A program made the translations under genes and the position numbers. 64,000 bases of DNA, from NCBI GenBank assembly GCA_045577175.1, contig JAZNHT010000023.1, forward strand, positions 1 through 64,000, read 5' to 3'. The notes under the pieces are model-generated. The model had not been told where the DNA came from and did not search any database. It saw nothing but the letters and a program-made list of their open reading frames with translations. Source of the stretch: SIG701 sp045577175. GTDB taxonomy: Bacteria; Bacillota; Clostridia; Oscillospirales; CAG-272. Shown in pieces: positions 57,201-64,000 of this stretch (within the stretch, counting starts at the first letter, position 1; the number at the start of each line of letters is the position of its first letter).

Positions 57201-58620
57201 CAGTGCATCCTACCGCCGCTACCCGATCGCGGTTGCTGTTTCGTATGACAACATGAAAACGTTTGAAGGCATCCAGGATATGTTCCTCAAAACGGCATAC
57301 CAGGGCATGCTGACGGGAACCCGCTTCGATGGCACGAACCCGACTGCATCGCAGGTTGGTGACAGCCTGATTCTGTCCTTCACCGGTGACGGACACTTCT
57401 CGTTCCGCATTGACAATTTCAGAGAGTATCTGTACCGCACGAAGGGTGCATACGATTCCTTTGAAAATGCGACACCCGAATTTGAGGGATGGTCATTCAC
57501 GGGCGGTATGATCGAAAACTCGACCGATCACGCATCCGTTGGCGAGAAATCCATGAAATTCAGCGTGGGTGCATCGGCGGTGCGCTCCCTGCCCTCCGTT
57601 TCCGAGGGTGTGATCTCCTTTGATTTGTGGATCGATGATCCTGCCAAGGCGGATCTTGAAATTGAGCTGGAGACCTCCTTTGCCGCAGACTACGGTGTGG
57701 CAGCACCCGTTGCCTTCTGTCTCAACGGTCAAAAGCTCACCCTCCTCGGCTCCGACAAGGCGATCGACGCAAACCTGAAGGCAGGCTGGAACACGTTTGT
57801 CTTTGATCTCTCGCTGAAAAACAGCACGCAGAGTGTGACGCTCAGCGTAAACGGTGCCGCCCCGGTCAATGCACCGATCAATAACAGCGAGATAAACAAT
57901 TACGTCTGCTTCGTAAGCGTGAACTGCAATGGCGGAGAAACGTATTATCTGGACAACTTCCTCGTGATCGATGAGGATACTGTCATCTACACAGCCAAGC
58001 AGACGAAGGCAGAGATTGCCGATTTGACCGAGGTGCCGGAAGCACTTGCCGAGCGCTACGAGACGGCGGATGAAATTAAATCGTACCTGTCCGGCAGAAT
58101 GACTGCCGCATACGGGGACGCTTACACGGCGGAAAACAGCCTGTTTATGGATCTCTCCCTGTTTGTATCCACCGACGGCGAAAATTTCAGAAGTGCCGTT
58201 CTGAACGACATCCCGATGGAGGGTATTGAGATCCGTCTCGATTATCCCGAAGGAACGACCGCCTACACCCATGAGTTCAAGGCGATCCATATGTTCACTG
58301 CGGACTCCAACCGTCACAGCACGTACATCGGCAAGTATGAATCCCCGCTCGTGACAGAGCGCGAGGACGGTCTGTACATCAAGCTCCGCAGTATCGATTC
58401 ACTCCTTCTGCTTTCGTGGGAGAAGGTAGCGGAGACTCCCGTGGACACAGAGCCTGAGACGGAGACGGATACCGCCCCTGTCACCGATCCTCAGCTGACA
58501 GATGACACGGCAGGCGGCTCCTCCCCGATTCTCTATATCGGCATCACTGCGGGTGTGATCGCAGTCGCTGCGGTCATCGCCGTAATCCTCGCGAAGAAAT
58601 CCAAAAAGAAATCCGCGTAA
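54226..58620 (+). CDS. P11: sialidase-like surface protein, long type, last of the array
   Basis: P11 has 1464 residues from the ATG at 54226 (GAGGA eight bases upstream; signal peptide MASIFRKILAFSLVCVMLFG). A longer frame to 54157 would begin inside the promoter. All long-type domains are present. Changes: Ig motif begins FESSDPSVIAADGKV, the conserved second block ends EAGIICGDDG (the usual LE is IC), and the first propeller strand has His-Trp-Tyr (MYGHWYMLLPNG) rather than a clear Arg. Asp boxes SHDEGRTW, SDDLGKSW, SKDGGKTW and SYDNGLTW are intact and YDGEDGPGVDFV is near 849. The C-terminal module (from about 1267) is nearest to P8 and P10 but has STDGENF instead of SxDGxxTW. Thr/Glu/Asp-rich linker, helix near 1440, tail KKSKKKSA. 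It converges on the ThyX-like gene. Confidence 0.8.
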   Translation: MASIFRKILAFSLVCVMLFGMIPAFPTKAESSAASENAVSNVIRASYAADEIKLNGNPNEASWNLHLTLAENARVGAQWDYQTLYIGVKNPEKKEITVSVNGTVLSSANAQIKNSSNKKNTEYSVSLQTIGITANDYGVEIPVIMQIGTEMWEGTILLTSTSWVTLPKASRGFDSLAITDINRAPTSAQGVKEDDGLFFYDRYNKNGNNPRGIRTVASYTDTKEFGAALTDMSRTTVIEFDFHADKMPVYELGVTDNTFYSYIPNAGFAAWVTGKTESDNKPLMVSFGIINTEAGLVFVVHDDVKDYTYVLDKQVGDTFRIGLAWTPDGDLAFSLDGTTVAVYESVSFKPVWWELAEGTLTLNCIRALKAAESDADTIEFDITNLKVGKSNGDSVIDQITFEKIAGKNTSANAVTTDLSLSGITINDPYLDTVYPVVFESSDPSVIAADGKVMRPAENGKTVSLTAKIEALGVTKTIDVYVQGENPSASTLVTQNDVVTYKMKGIPYDAPTFTLDTTNNSVIRDLGEVKKVNVVVLKDSDDITRLHEGMLTIWVSDDNKAYQQTDSFKLLRDGQYTYLYDFEATGRYVKVHCTTHDTTDPDFTAPLDGMIEAYYDEVFGDGGNSFASTTTATVTNTTANTLYDTVYVLSASDAGVSCVTADKSDVRFFLGEELLYHWYDGTDFYVRVTEVPANSMVPITILSGNANAKNISDKEHIYEVSYGTTETFNRMYGHWYMLLPNGTLFNFSGIAVNDKPFTYQVSHDEGRTWSAGIIADGSDDFLCIPYGDYYDEVAGRILVQGTRTMENGKLSTRVMYSDDLGKSWHKSEMILPEEAQYFQNYVDFTKCASYDGEDGPGVDFVFPAAIADDYYKTTAGMDYPAAQVIVIYSKDGGKTWEVSESRIHYTSGMGLQVRESGVCEAGIICGDDGSLALYARCQFESVNHFAVSYSYDNGLTWTEEMVLSNVYATNTQALMYDFEGSKLLIWGGHNALGSASYRRYPIAVAVSYDNMKTFEGIQDMFLKTAYQGMLTGTRFDGTNPTASQVGDSLILSFTGDGHFSFRIDNFREYLYRTKGAYDSFENATPEFEGWSFTGGMIENSTDHASVGEKSMKFSVGASAVRSLPSVSEGVISFDLWIDDPAKADLEIELETSFAADYGVAAPVAFCLNGQKLTLLGSDKAIDANLKAGWNTFVFDLSLKNSTQSVTLSVNGAAPVNAPINNSEINNYVCFVSVNCNGGETYYLDNFLVIDEDTVIYTAKQTKAEIADLTEVPEALAERYETADEIKSYLSGRMTAAYGDAYTAENSLFMDLSLFVSTDGENFRSAVLNDIPMEGIEIRLDYPEGTTAYTHEFKAIHMFTADSNRHSTYIGKYESPLVTEREDGLYIKLRSIDSLLLLSWEKVAETPVDTEPETETDTAPVTDPQLTDDTAGGSSPILYIGITAGVIAVAAVIAVILAKKSKKKSA

Positions 58621-58630
58621 GTCAAGAAAA

Positions 58631-58664
58631 TCCCCGTTCAGCCGAGAGGCTGAACGGGGATTAT
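58631..58664. terminator. Bidirectional terminator between P11 and the ThyX-like gene
   Basis: TCCCCGTTCAGCC and GGCTGAACGGGGA form a perfect 13-bp stem with a GAGA loop. On the plus strand it is followed by TTATGTTTATT; on the minus strand by TTTTCTT, so it can serve both convergent genes. Confidence 0.85.
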
Positions 58665-58666
58665 GT

Positions 58667-59290
58667 TTATTCGTCCTTGACGGTGATAAAGTTCTCCGCA
58701 TACGGGAGGGAGAGAATCCAATCGCAGAACGTGTGCCACTCGGGGAGCTTATGATTTCGGCGGGCGTAGTACATGCTGATGAGATTCTCATAGTTCATCG
58801 TGCACGTGCGCATCTGATTGTATGAGGACGGCAGAAGCTGGATCATATCATCCCAGAAAGCGCGCTCCTTCGTCTCAATATAGGTAAGGCGACGCTTTTC
58901 CAGAAAAGCGATCGTCTGATCGAGGCAAGTAAGTGCGTCATCCGTCATACGATCGCAGCTGAAATCCTCGCGGGTGAACGGACGGGCGTGGATTTTGTGC
59001 ATCGTGCTCGTGGAATTTGCGACCGTACCGACCTTGTACGTATCAAACTCCTTCCACCAGTACAGCGGCGCGGTGATGTCCACGGAAACGAAAATCTGGC
59101 GGAGGAATTTGCGGTGATCCGACCCGGAGCGTGCGAGCTTCCCGCCGAGGGACAGATCGTTCTCACCGACGATGAAATCTCCGTTTTCATCCTCGAAGCT
59201 GTCGCCCTTATCCCAGCTGTTGAGCGGATTGCGCATACCGCGCAGGGCGTTGTCAAAATTCATTACAGCGGTTCTTTCCAGTAAAATCAT
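58667..59290 (-). CDS. Divergent ThyX-like protein of unknown function
   Basis: The 207-residue product resembles flavin-dependent thymidylate synthase ThyX in general layout: a central helix-rich part (SDHRKFLRQIFVSVDITAPL) and a C-terminal part LLPSSYNQMRTCTMNYENLI followed by ARRN, which aligns in outline with the ThyX LP...TMN..L..f..lR region. However, where ThyX has RHRxxSxNExSxR this protein has WWKEFDTYKVGTVANSTSTM, so the flavin/dUMP-binding signature is absent. Similar proteins of unknown function occur in Clostridia and, as I recall, in phages. Thymidylate synthase activity should not be assumed. The ATG at 59290 has GAGGG upstream. The ThyX relation is a fold-level guess. Confidence 0.5.
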   Translation of the reverse strand: MILLERTAVMNFDNALRGMRNPLNSWDKGDSFEDENGDFIVGENDLSLGGKLARSGSDHRKFLRQIFVSVDITAPLYWWKEFDTYKVGTVANSTSTMHKIHARPFTREDFSCDRMTDDALTCLDQTIAFLEKRRLTYIETKERAFWDDMIQLLPSSYNQMRTCTMNYENLISMYYARRNHKLPEWHTFCDWILSLPYAENFITVKDE

Positions 59291-59326
59291 GCGATACCCT
59301 CACTGTTCGTTCGTATTCATGTATTA

Positions 59327-59355
59327 ATTATAGCATATCCCGAAAAAAAACACAA
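59327..59355 (-). promoter_or_regulatory. Promoter of the ThyX-like gene
   Basis: On the minus strand TTGTGT (59350-59355), a 17-base spacer and TATAAT (59327-59332), 36 bases before the ATG. Confidence 0.5.
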
Positions 59356-59447
59356 GCATCTTTACGTTTTTCCGTAAAAAACTCCTCACATGTGCATAAA
59401 AGCCGTCAAGCGGGTAAAAATAGCGTTGTCAAACGAAACGCATCCCG

Positions 59448-59469
59448 CCTCGGAGGGAGTGCACCGAGG
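59448..59469 (+). other. Hairpin overlapping the M23 gene ribosome binding site region
   Basis: CCTCGG (59448-59453) can pair with CCGAGG (59464-59469), whose GAGG is the upstream half of the GAGGAGAAAGG translation signal. It could limit translation initiation of the following gene. Short stem, low confidence. Confidence 0.3.
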
Positions 59470-59483
59470 AGAAAGGCACGCAT

Positions 59484-60224
59484 ATGAACAACAGTACACA
59501 AACCAGAAAGCAAAACCGTATTCTGATCGCCGTCGTCGCTCTCATTGCCGTATTCACAACCGTTATGGTTGTCGTGACAGCCATGCAGGGCAGAAAAAGA
59601 AACGAAGATAAGCCGCCCGTCACAGTCGATTCCGACACCGGAGAGAATACGACGGACACGCCCTCGCACACACAACCTGATGAAACGCAGCCAAGCGATA
59701 CATCAAAGCCGGAGGAGACTGAGAAAACGGACGCACCTGCTGACACGGATGCCGCACAGGTCAACACGCCCGAGGACGCACTGCCCGACTTTATCGCCCC
59801 CGTCAGCGGCACTTTGTCCCGTCCGTACAGCATGGAGGTGCCCGTCTATTCTCTGACAATGAACGACTACCGCACACACGGCGGTGTGGACATCGCCGCC
59901 GAGCTTTCCGCCACAGTCCGTGCCTGTGCCGCCGGAACAGTCACCGATGTGTGGGAGGATCCGCTGATGGGCAAGTGTGTACGCATCGAACACAGCGGCG
60001 GCGCGGTTAGCACGTACAAAAATCTTGCTCCTGAGATTCCGGACGCTATCTGCACCGGTGCTGTCGTTGAGATCGGTGCTGTAATCGGTCAAATCGGCGA
60101 AAGCGCACTGATCGAGCTGGCGGATGCACCGCATCTGCACTTTGAGCTGAGCATTGACGGCAAGAGTGTCAATCCCGCTGATTTTATGCTGATCGGCACG
60201 ACGGACACAGCATACGAGGGCTGA
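59484..60224 (+). CDS. Membrane-anchored M23 family metallopeptidase (SpoIIQ-like layout)
   Basis: The 246-residue protein has a cytoplasmic basic start, one transmembrane helix (about 12-33), a long Thr/Asp/Glu/Pro-rich linker (40-97) and a LytM/M23 domain (100-240). All four LytM metal ligand positions are present: His132 and Asp136 (THGGVDIA) and His217, His219 (HLHF), so a peptidoglycan endopeptidase activity is plausible. The layout is like SpoIIQ of sporulating Bacillota, where B. subtilis SpoIIQ lacks a ligand while many clostridial ones keep it. No sporulation gene is adjacent, so a general cell-wall role is equally possible. Start chosen for GAGGAGAAAGG upstream. Confidence 0.8.
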   Translation: MNNSTQTRKQNRILIAVVALIAVFTTVMVVVTAMQGRKRNEDKPPVTVDSDTGENTTDTPSHTQPDETQPSDTSKPEETEKTDAPADTDAAQVNTPEDALPDFIAPVSGTLSRPYSMEVPVYSLTMNDYRTHGGVDIAAELSATVRACAAGTVTDVWEDPLMGKCVRIEHSGGAVSTYKNLAPEIPDAICTGAVVEIGAVIGQIGESALIELADAPHLHFELSIDGKSVNPADFMLIGTTDTAYEG

Positions 60225-60240
60225 TATTTGAGATTTGCAG

Positions 60241-60274
60241 AACTGCCGCATTATATATGCGGCAGTTTTCTTTT
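60241..60274 (+). terminator. Terminator after the M23 peptidase gene
   Basis: Stem AACTGCCGCA / TGCGGCAGTT with a 7-base AT loop, then TTTTCTTTTG. Confidence 0.9.
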
Positions 60275-60312
60275 GTCATGTTTTCACGATGTTTACAGAA
60301 TACCCCTTGATT

Positions 60313-60340
60313 TTGTCGGCATCTGTGTTATCATTATAAT
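60313..60340 (+). promoter_or_regulatory. Possible promoter of the GHL10 lipoprotein gene
   Basis: TATAAT at 60335-60340 with TTGTCG 16 bases upstream; a second TATAAT lies at 60345-60350 without a clear -35. Confidence 0.4.
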
Positions 60341-60406
60341 AGAGTATAATTTTTCCGCATAGGCTGACACAGGGCAGTTGTACATATCACTTCGCGAGGT
60401 TTAATT

Positions 60407-61969
60407 ATGATGCTTTTCGCTAAACACCGTTATTTGGCGCGGCTTCTCGCTTTCGTGCTCTGTTTCTGCGCGCTTGTGCCACTCCTTTCCTCCTGCAAAA
60501 AGAATACGCCCCTGCCCTCCTATTCGCACGGGAAGCTCACAGAGCAAGGTCCGGCGTCTCAGCTTCGGTCGATCATCGATCCGTCAAGCGAGGTGCGCGG
60601 CGTATATATCGCGACCGTTTACAACATCGACTATCCGTCCAAGACAAATCTCTCCGCAGATGCTTTGCAGGCAGAGCTGGACGAGATTATCGAAACGACC
60701 GCCGCGGCAGGCTTGAACACGATCTATTTTCAGGTGCGACCGGCTTGCGATGCTTTATACAAATCGGAGCTGTTCCCCGTTTCCGAATCACTCACGACAA
60801 GCGGCAAGCTCACGTTTGATCCGCTTGCGTATCTGGTAGAGGCGGCGCATCAGCGCAACATCTTCGTGCACGCATGGGTGAATCCGCTTCGCGTGACGCT
60901 CGGTACGGAAAAGAATCCGCAGACCGATCCGTCCCTGCTGCCGGACGGCAGTCCTGCGAAGGCGCATCCCGAATGGACGATCGCGTATGCGGACGGACGG
61001 CTGTATTTTGATCCCGCACTGCCGGAAGTGCGTCAGCTGATCGCGGACGGCGTCCGGGAGATCGTCGCAAACTACAACGTGGACGGCGTTTTGTTTGACG
61101 ATTATTTCTATCCGTATCCCGTAACGGACGAGAACGGAATCACGCAAGGCTTTGACGATGCCGCCTCCTTTGAAAAACACGGCGACGGACGCACCCTTGG
61201 CGATTTCCGCCGCGACAATGTGAATGAGATGATCCGCCTCGTGTACGACACGGTGAAATCGGTGAGCACGGATGTGCAGTTCGGCGTGGCGCCGTTCGGT
61301 ATCTGGCAGAACGACAACGGAAAAAACGGCGGCTCCGCGACGCGTGGGCTGGAATCGTACAAATCGATCTACTGCGATCCGATCGCGTGGGCGGAGGGCG
61401 GCTACGTTGACTACATCGCGCCGCAGATTTACTGGCGTTTTTCCACATCGGTCGCCCCGTATGATGAGCTTGTCCGCTGGTGGAACCGTGCACTGGACGG
61501 CACGGGTGTCGATCTTCTGATCTCCCATGCCGCATACAATTACGAGGACTGGAGCTCGCCCACCGGCGAGATGAAAAAGCAGATCGAATACGCCAGAGAC
61601 AAAATCACGTACCGCGGCAGTATTTTTTACGGATACGATGAAATCCGCACGAATCTGCACGCGATCACGGAGGAGCTGACGGACGTGTACGCGGACAGCG
61701 TAATCTATCTCGATCCGTCTCCGTCGGGCATGGGCGTGCAGATCACCTCCCTCGCGGACGGGTCAACCGTAACGGATGCAAACGTGCGCCTGTTCGGGCT
61801 TTCCTCACCCGATACTGCACTGACCGTCAACGGCGAGCCGGTCGAACGCACGCGCGGCGGATACTTTGTGATCTCCGTTGCACTGAAAAAAGGCGAGAAC
61901 GTCCTGATTTTCGAACAGGACGGACAAGCCTATACATATACAATCCATCGCGGCGAGCCGCAGGATTGA
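60407..61969 (+). CDS. GHL10-type glycoside hydrolase-like lipoprotein
   Basis: The product (520 residues) has a lipoprotein signal with LLSSC (Cys30) and then a GHL10 (former DUF187, YngK-type) TIM-barrel domain, about residues 60-420. Typical segments are VRGVYIATVYNIDYP, GLNTIYFQVRPACDALYKS, VHAWVNPLRV, NYNVDGVLFDDYFYPYP and YIAPQIYWRF; the paired Asp of FDDYF are candidates for acid residues. The C-terminal 90 residues form a small Ig-like domain (VQITSLADGSTVTDANVRLFG). Family members act on or bind extracellular glycans, possibly peptidoglycan, but the substrate here is unknown. MM at the start allows 60407 or 60410. It lies on the same strand as the DUF554 gene, 22 bases apart. Confidence 0.85.
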   Translation: MMLFAKHRYLARLLAFVLCFCALVPLLSSCKKNTPLPSYSHGKLTEQGPASQLRSIIDPSSEVRGVYIATVYNIDYPSKTNLSADALQAELDEIIETTAAAGLNTIYFQVRPACDALYKSELFPVSESLTTSGKLTFDPLAYLVEAAHQRNIFVHAWVNPLRVTLGTEKNPQTDPSLLPDGSPAKAHPEWTIAYADGRLYFDPALPEVRQLIADGVREIVANYNVDGVLFDDYFYPYPVTDENGITQGFDDAASFEKHGDGRTLGDFRRDNVNEMIRLVYDTVKSVSTDVQFGVAPFGIWQNDNGKNGGSATRGLESYKSIYCDPIAWAEGGYVDYIAPQIYWRFSTSVAPYDELVRWWNRALDGTGVDLLISHAAYNYEDWSSPTGEMKKQIEYARDKITYRGSIFYGYDEIRTNLHAITEELTDVYADSVIYLDPSPSGMGVQITSLADGSTVTDANVRLFGLSSPDTALTVNGEPVERTRGGYFVISVALKKGENVLIFEQDGQAYTYTIHRGEPQD

Positions 61970-61991
61970 TTTCACACAAAAGGATTTGACC

Positions 61992-62705
61992 ATGATCGGA
62001 GTACTTACAAACACGCTGACCGTGCTGATCGGCGCATCGCTCGGGCTTCTTCTGAAACGGGGGATTCCCGAAAAGGTATCGGATGCGGTGATGAAAGCCA
62101 TCGGACTTTGCACGGTTTTCATCGGCATAAGCGGTGCGCTGAAGGGCGAGAACACACTCGTTCTCATTTTGTCGATGACTATCGGCACGCTCATCGGCGC
62201 GGCTGTCGATATTGACACGCGCTTTACGAATCTCGTTACGAAAATCGAAGCGAAATTCAAAAAATCGGACGGTAAAACCTCGATTGCCGAGGGCTTTATC
62301 GGCGCGAGCCTTGTCTTCTGCGTCGGTGCGATGACGATCGTCGGCTCTTTGCAGGCAGGCATCAGCGGCGACAACACGATGCTGTTCACGAAAAGCGTGC
62401 TTGATCTCATTTCCTCGTTCGTGTTCGCCTCGGCACTCGGTATCGGCGTGCTCTTTGCGGCAGGATTCGTATTCGTTTTTCAGGGCGCACTCGTTCTGCT
62501 TGCACAGTTTGTCGCGCCTCTGCTCTCTGACGTTGTGATTGCCGAGATGACGTGTGTCGGCTCTGTCGTAATCCTTGCGCTCGGTCTGAATCTGATCGGG
62601 GTAACAAAGCTGAAAATCATGAATTTCCTGCCTGCGATTCTTTTACCGATTCTGCTCTGCCCTCTGTATGAAAAAATCGCGGTTTGGATTGCATCTTTTA
62701 TGTAA
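61992..62705 (+). CDS. DUF554 family integral membrane protein (YdfK-like)
   Basis: This 237-residue, very hydrophobic protein has about seven predicted membrane segments, and starts with IGVLTNTLTVLIGASLGLLL, the hallmark of the DUF554 family, followed by AIGLCTVFIGISGAL. The family is widespread in Bacillota and has no established function; transport has been suggested. The ATG at 61992 is chosen because AAAGG is eight bases upstream; the in-frame TTG two codons earlier is too close to it. It follows the GHL10 gene by 22 bases and precedes the response regulator by 15, so these genes may be cotranscribed. Confidence 0.85.
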   Translation: MIGVLTNTLTVLIGASLGLLLKRGIPEKVSDAVMKAIGLCTVFIGISGALKGENTLVLILSMTIGTLIGAAVDIDTRFTNLVTKIEAKFKKSDGKTSIAEGFIGASLVFCVGAMTIVGSLQAGISGDNTMLFTKSVLDLISSFVFASALGIGVLFAAGFVFVFQGALVLLAQFVAPLLSDVVIAEMTCVGSVVILALGLNLIGVTKLKIMNFLPAILLPILLCPLYEKIAVWIASFM

Positions 62706-62720
62706 AGAAAGGAGCACTGT

Positions 62721-63419
62721 ATGTACCATCTTCTGGTTGTTGACGACGAAGAAATGATCCGTCGTATGATCGTCAAATACGCAAACTTTGAAGGGCACGC
62801 CGTCACGGAAGCCGCAGACGGCATGACTGCGGTACAGCTCGTGAAAAACGGACAGTTTGACATTCTTATCATTGACATCATGATGCCCGAGCTGGACGGC
62901 TTCTCCGCTTGCCGTGAGATCCGCAAATTTTCCGACATCCCGATCATCATGCTGAGCGCACGCGGTGAGGAATACGATAAAATCAACGGCTTCGGACTCG
63001 GCGTGGACGATTATGTTGTCAAGCCGTTCTCTCCGAAGGAGCTGATGATGCGCGTAAACGCCATTCTCAAACGGGTGCAGAGCGCACCTGCACCGGCCGC
63101 AGAGCCCACGCAAAATGAGATTATCGAAATCGACGGATTGCGTGTCGATCTGTCCGCACGGATCGTTTATGTGGACGGAAAACGGACGGAAATGTCCCCG
63201 AAGGAATACGATCTGTTTTTCTACATGCTGAAAAACAAAAACATCGCGCTCTCCCGTGACAAGCTCCTCTCCGAGGTGTGGGGATACGATTATTTCGGCG
63301 ATGACCGCACGCTGGATACGCACATTAAACTCTTACGCAAATCGCTCGGTCCGTATGCGTCTCTGATCGTCACCCTGCGCGGCATGGGCTACCGATTTGA
63401 CACAAAAAAAGAATCATGA
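62721..63419 (+). CDS. OmpR/PhoB-family response regulator
   Basis: A 232-residue two-component regulator. The receiver domain (1-120) has the acidic pair Asp8-Asp9, the phosphoacceptor Asp52 (IIDIMMPELDG), Ser79 (MLSARG) and Lys101 (VKPFSP). The C-terminal winged helix (about 133-230) shows MSPKEYDLFFYMLKN, EVWGYDYFGDDRTLDTHI and LRGMGYRF, typical of OmpR/PhoB DNA-binding domains. Start ATG at 62721 follows AAGAAAGGAG. Its stop overlaps the start of the histidine kinase gene by four bases (ATGA), so the pair is coupled. The signal and target genes cannot be told from this window. Confidence 0.93.
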   Translation: MYHLLVVDDEEMIRRMIVKYANFEGHAVTEAADGMTAVQLVKNGQFDILIIDIMMPELDGFSACREIRKFSDIPIIMLSARGEEYDKINGFGLGVDDYVVKPFSPKELMMRVNAILKRVQSAPAPAAEPTQNEIIEIDGLRVDLSARIVYVDGKRTEMSPKEYDLFFYMLKNKNIALSRDKLLSEVWGYDYFGDDRTLDTHIKLLRKSLGPYASLIVTLRGMGYRFDTKKES

Positions 63420-64000
63420 AAACGAAAAACACTGCGGCAAAGAAAAAGCATCCGCCGCTGAGGAGAAAGGTATTCGTATATCTCGCGGTATTTGTCGGTG
63501 TAACACTTGCCATTTTGTGGGTGTTCCAGATCTTTCTTCTGAAGCCGATGTACGAATCCTTGAAAATGCGTGAGATCCGCACCGTTTCGAGCATCGTTGT
63601 CCGTAATACGGAAAATGAGGATCTGCAATCCCTCACGGATTCGCTGGCAAAGACGACAAACATCTGCATCTCCGTATACGAAATCAACGGATCCTCCGCG
63701 CGTCTGTGCGCCAATTCACACATCCGCGGAAGCTGTTTTCTGCACAACGTCAAGTCGGATCAGTTTATGAACCGTCTGTATGCCGGTGCGAAAAATGATG
63801 GATACTATACGGAGGAAATCCGAGGCAATCTCTTCACGCCGAACAAGCCCGGGCAGGATGACGACATCCCGAAAAGCATCATCACCGCGCAGATTGTTTC
63901 CGGCACGGGAGAGACGTCGTATCTCGTCCTTTTGAACGGTGAGATCGAGCCGGTGGCAACCACGACGGATACACTGATGGTGCAGCTTGCCGTTATTACC
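63416..64000 (+). CDS. Sensor histidine kinase, N-terminal part (runs off the window)
   Basis: Only the first 195 codons are present. They encode a basic cytoplasmic start (KTKNTAAKKKHPPLRRK), one transmembrane helix (about 19-42) and the beginning of an extracellular sensor domain with LTDSLAKTTNICISVYEIN and a short Cys-containing stretch. No HAMP, DHp or ATPase domain is yet visible, so the call rests on the ATGA overlap with the response regulator and on the topology. Partial at the right edge. Confidence 0.8.
   Translation, partial: MKTKNTAAKKKHPPLRRKVFVYLAVFVGVTLAILWVFQIFLLKPMYESLKMREIRTVSSIVVRNTENEDLQSLTDSLAKTTNICISVYEINGSSARLCANSHIRGSCFLHNVKSDQFMNRLYAGAKNDGYYTEEIRGNLFTPNKPGQDDDIPKSIITAQIVSGTGETSYLVLLNGEIEPVATTTDTLMVQLAVIT

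Larger units (their letters stand above)
9690..58620 (+). repeat. Tandem array of eleven paralogous giant surface-protein genes (P1-P11)
   Basis: Eleven same-strand genes of about 4.0-4.4 kb share one domain order and many exact sequence signatures, for example MGIINTD.GLVF, TYLYDFEATGRYIKVH, DGEDGP.VD.V, IRE.G.CE and TNTQP. Key landmarks fall at almost the same residue in each (Ig motif near 440, VNVI near 535, DVRF near 666, YDSFE near 1085). Intergenic gaps are short (about 110-420 bases) and each contains a terminator-like hairpin and a promoter. The array is 49 kb, roughly three quarters of the window. None of the copies is visibly broken. Confidence 0.95.

Noticed and set aside
9690..58620. 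CRISPR array or mobile element as the cause of the repeats
   Set aside because: The repeat unit is a complete gene of over 4 kb with no short regular repeats, no transposase and no flanking target duplications.
59400..59483. Sigma-F or sigma-G type promoter before the M23 gene, which would support a SpoIIQ role
   Set aside because: No convincing consensus could be recognised by eye, and no sporulation genes are adjacent.

Overview
The window looks like a chromosomal segment of a Gram-positive anaerobe of the Bacillota (class Clostridia). The gene order miaB - ymcA/ricA-like - mutS, strong GGAGG-type ribosome binding sites, consensus TTGACA/TATAAT promoters, lipoprotein signals and an EetA/EetB/ApbE-type flavinylation cassette all point that way. 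No tRNA, rRNA, CRISPR array, insertion sequence or phage integration site was seen.

Region 1 (1-6476, minus strand) is one compact transcription unit read right to left from a promoter at 6513-6541: an EetA-like NusG-II protein, an EetB-like Gx transporter, an ApbE lipoprotein (FAD:protein FMN transferase), MiaB, a RicA-like protein with a four-cysteine tail, MutS, and then a gene that starts at the window edge (probably mutL). Region 2 (6594-9564, plus strand) is a small sialic-acid type catabolic operon: a FadR-type GntR regulator with a perfect 22-bp palindrome over its own -10 box, an N-acetylneuraminate lyase-like aldolase and an N-acylglucosamine 2-epimerase.

Region 3 (9690-58620, plus strand) is the outstanding part. 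Eleven very large paralogous genes (1323-1474 codons each) lie head to tail over 49 kb, called P1 to P11 here. Each encodes a secreted, membrane-anchored multidomain protein: signal peptide, CBM9/DOMON-like beta domain, LamG-like domain, atrophied bacterial Ig domain, F5/8C-like domain, DUF2341-like segment, BNR/Asp-box sialidase-like propeller, a second lectin-like domain, in seven of them an extra C-terminal module, then a Pro/Thr/Asp-rich linker, one transmembrane helix and a basic tail (often KSKKKSA). Each gene has its own recognisable promoter (often with TTTG(A/C) directly before TATAAT) and its own downstream hairpin, so they appear to be separate transcription units. Several carry their own direct or inverted repeats near the promoter. 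Adjacent members tend to be most alike (P3-P4, P5-P6-P7, P8-P10-P11), as expected from serial tandem duplication. Together with region 2, the simplest reading is a surface glycan-foraging locus in which the P proteins bind and possibly desialylate host glycans, and the nan-type operon degrades the released sugar. The first sialidase arginine is not clearly conserved in several paralogs, so activity and substrate remain open.

Region 4 (58631-64000) holds a divergent ThyX-like protein on the minus strand, convergent with P11 and sharing a bidirectional terminator, then plus-strand genes for a membrane-anchored M23 peptidase, a GHL10-type glycosidase-like lipoprotein, a DUF554 membrane protein, an OmpR-family response regulator and the N-terminal part of its histidine kinase, which runs off the window.
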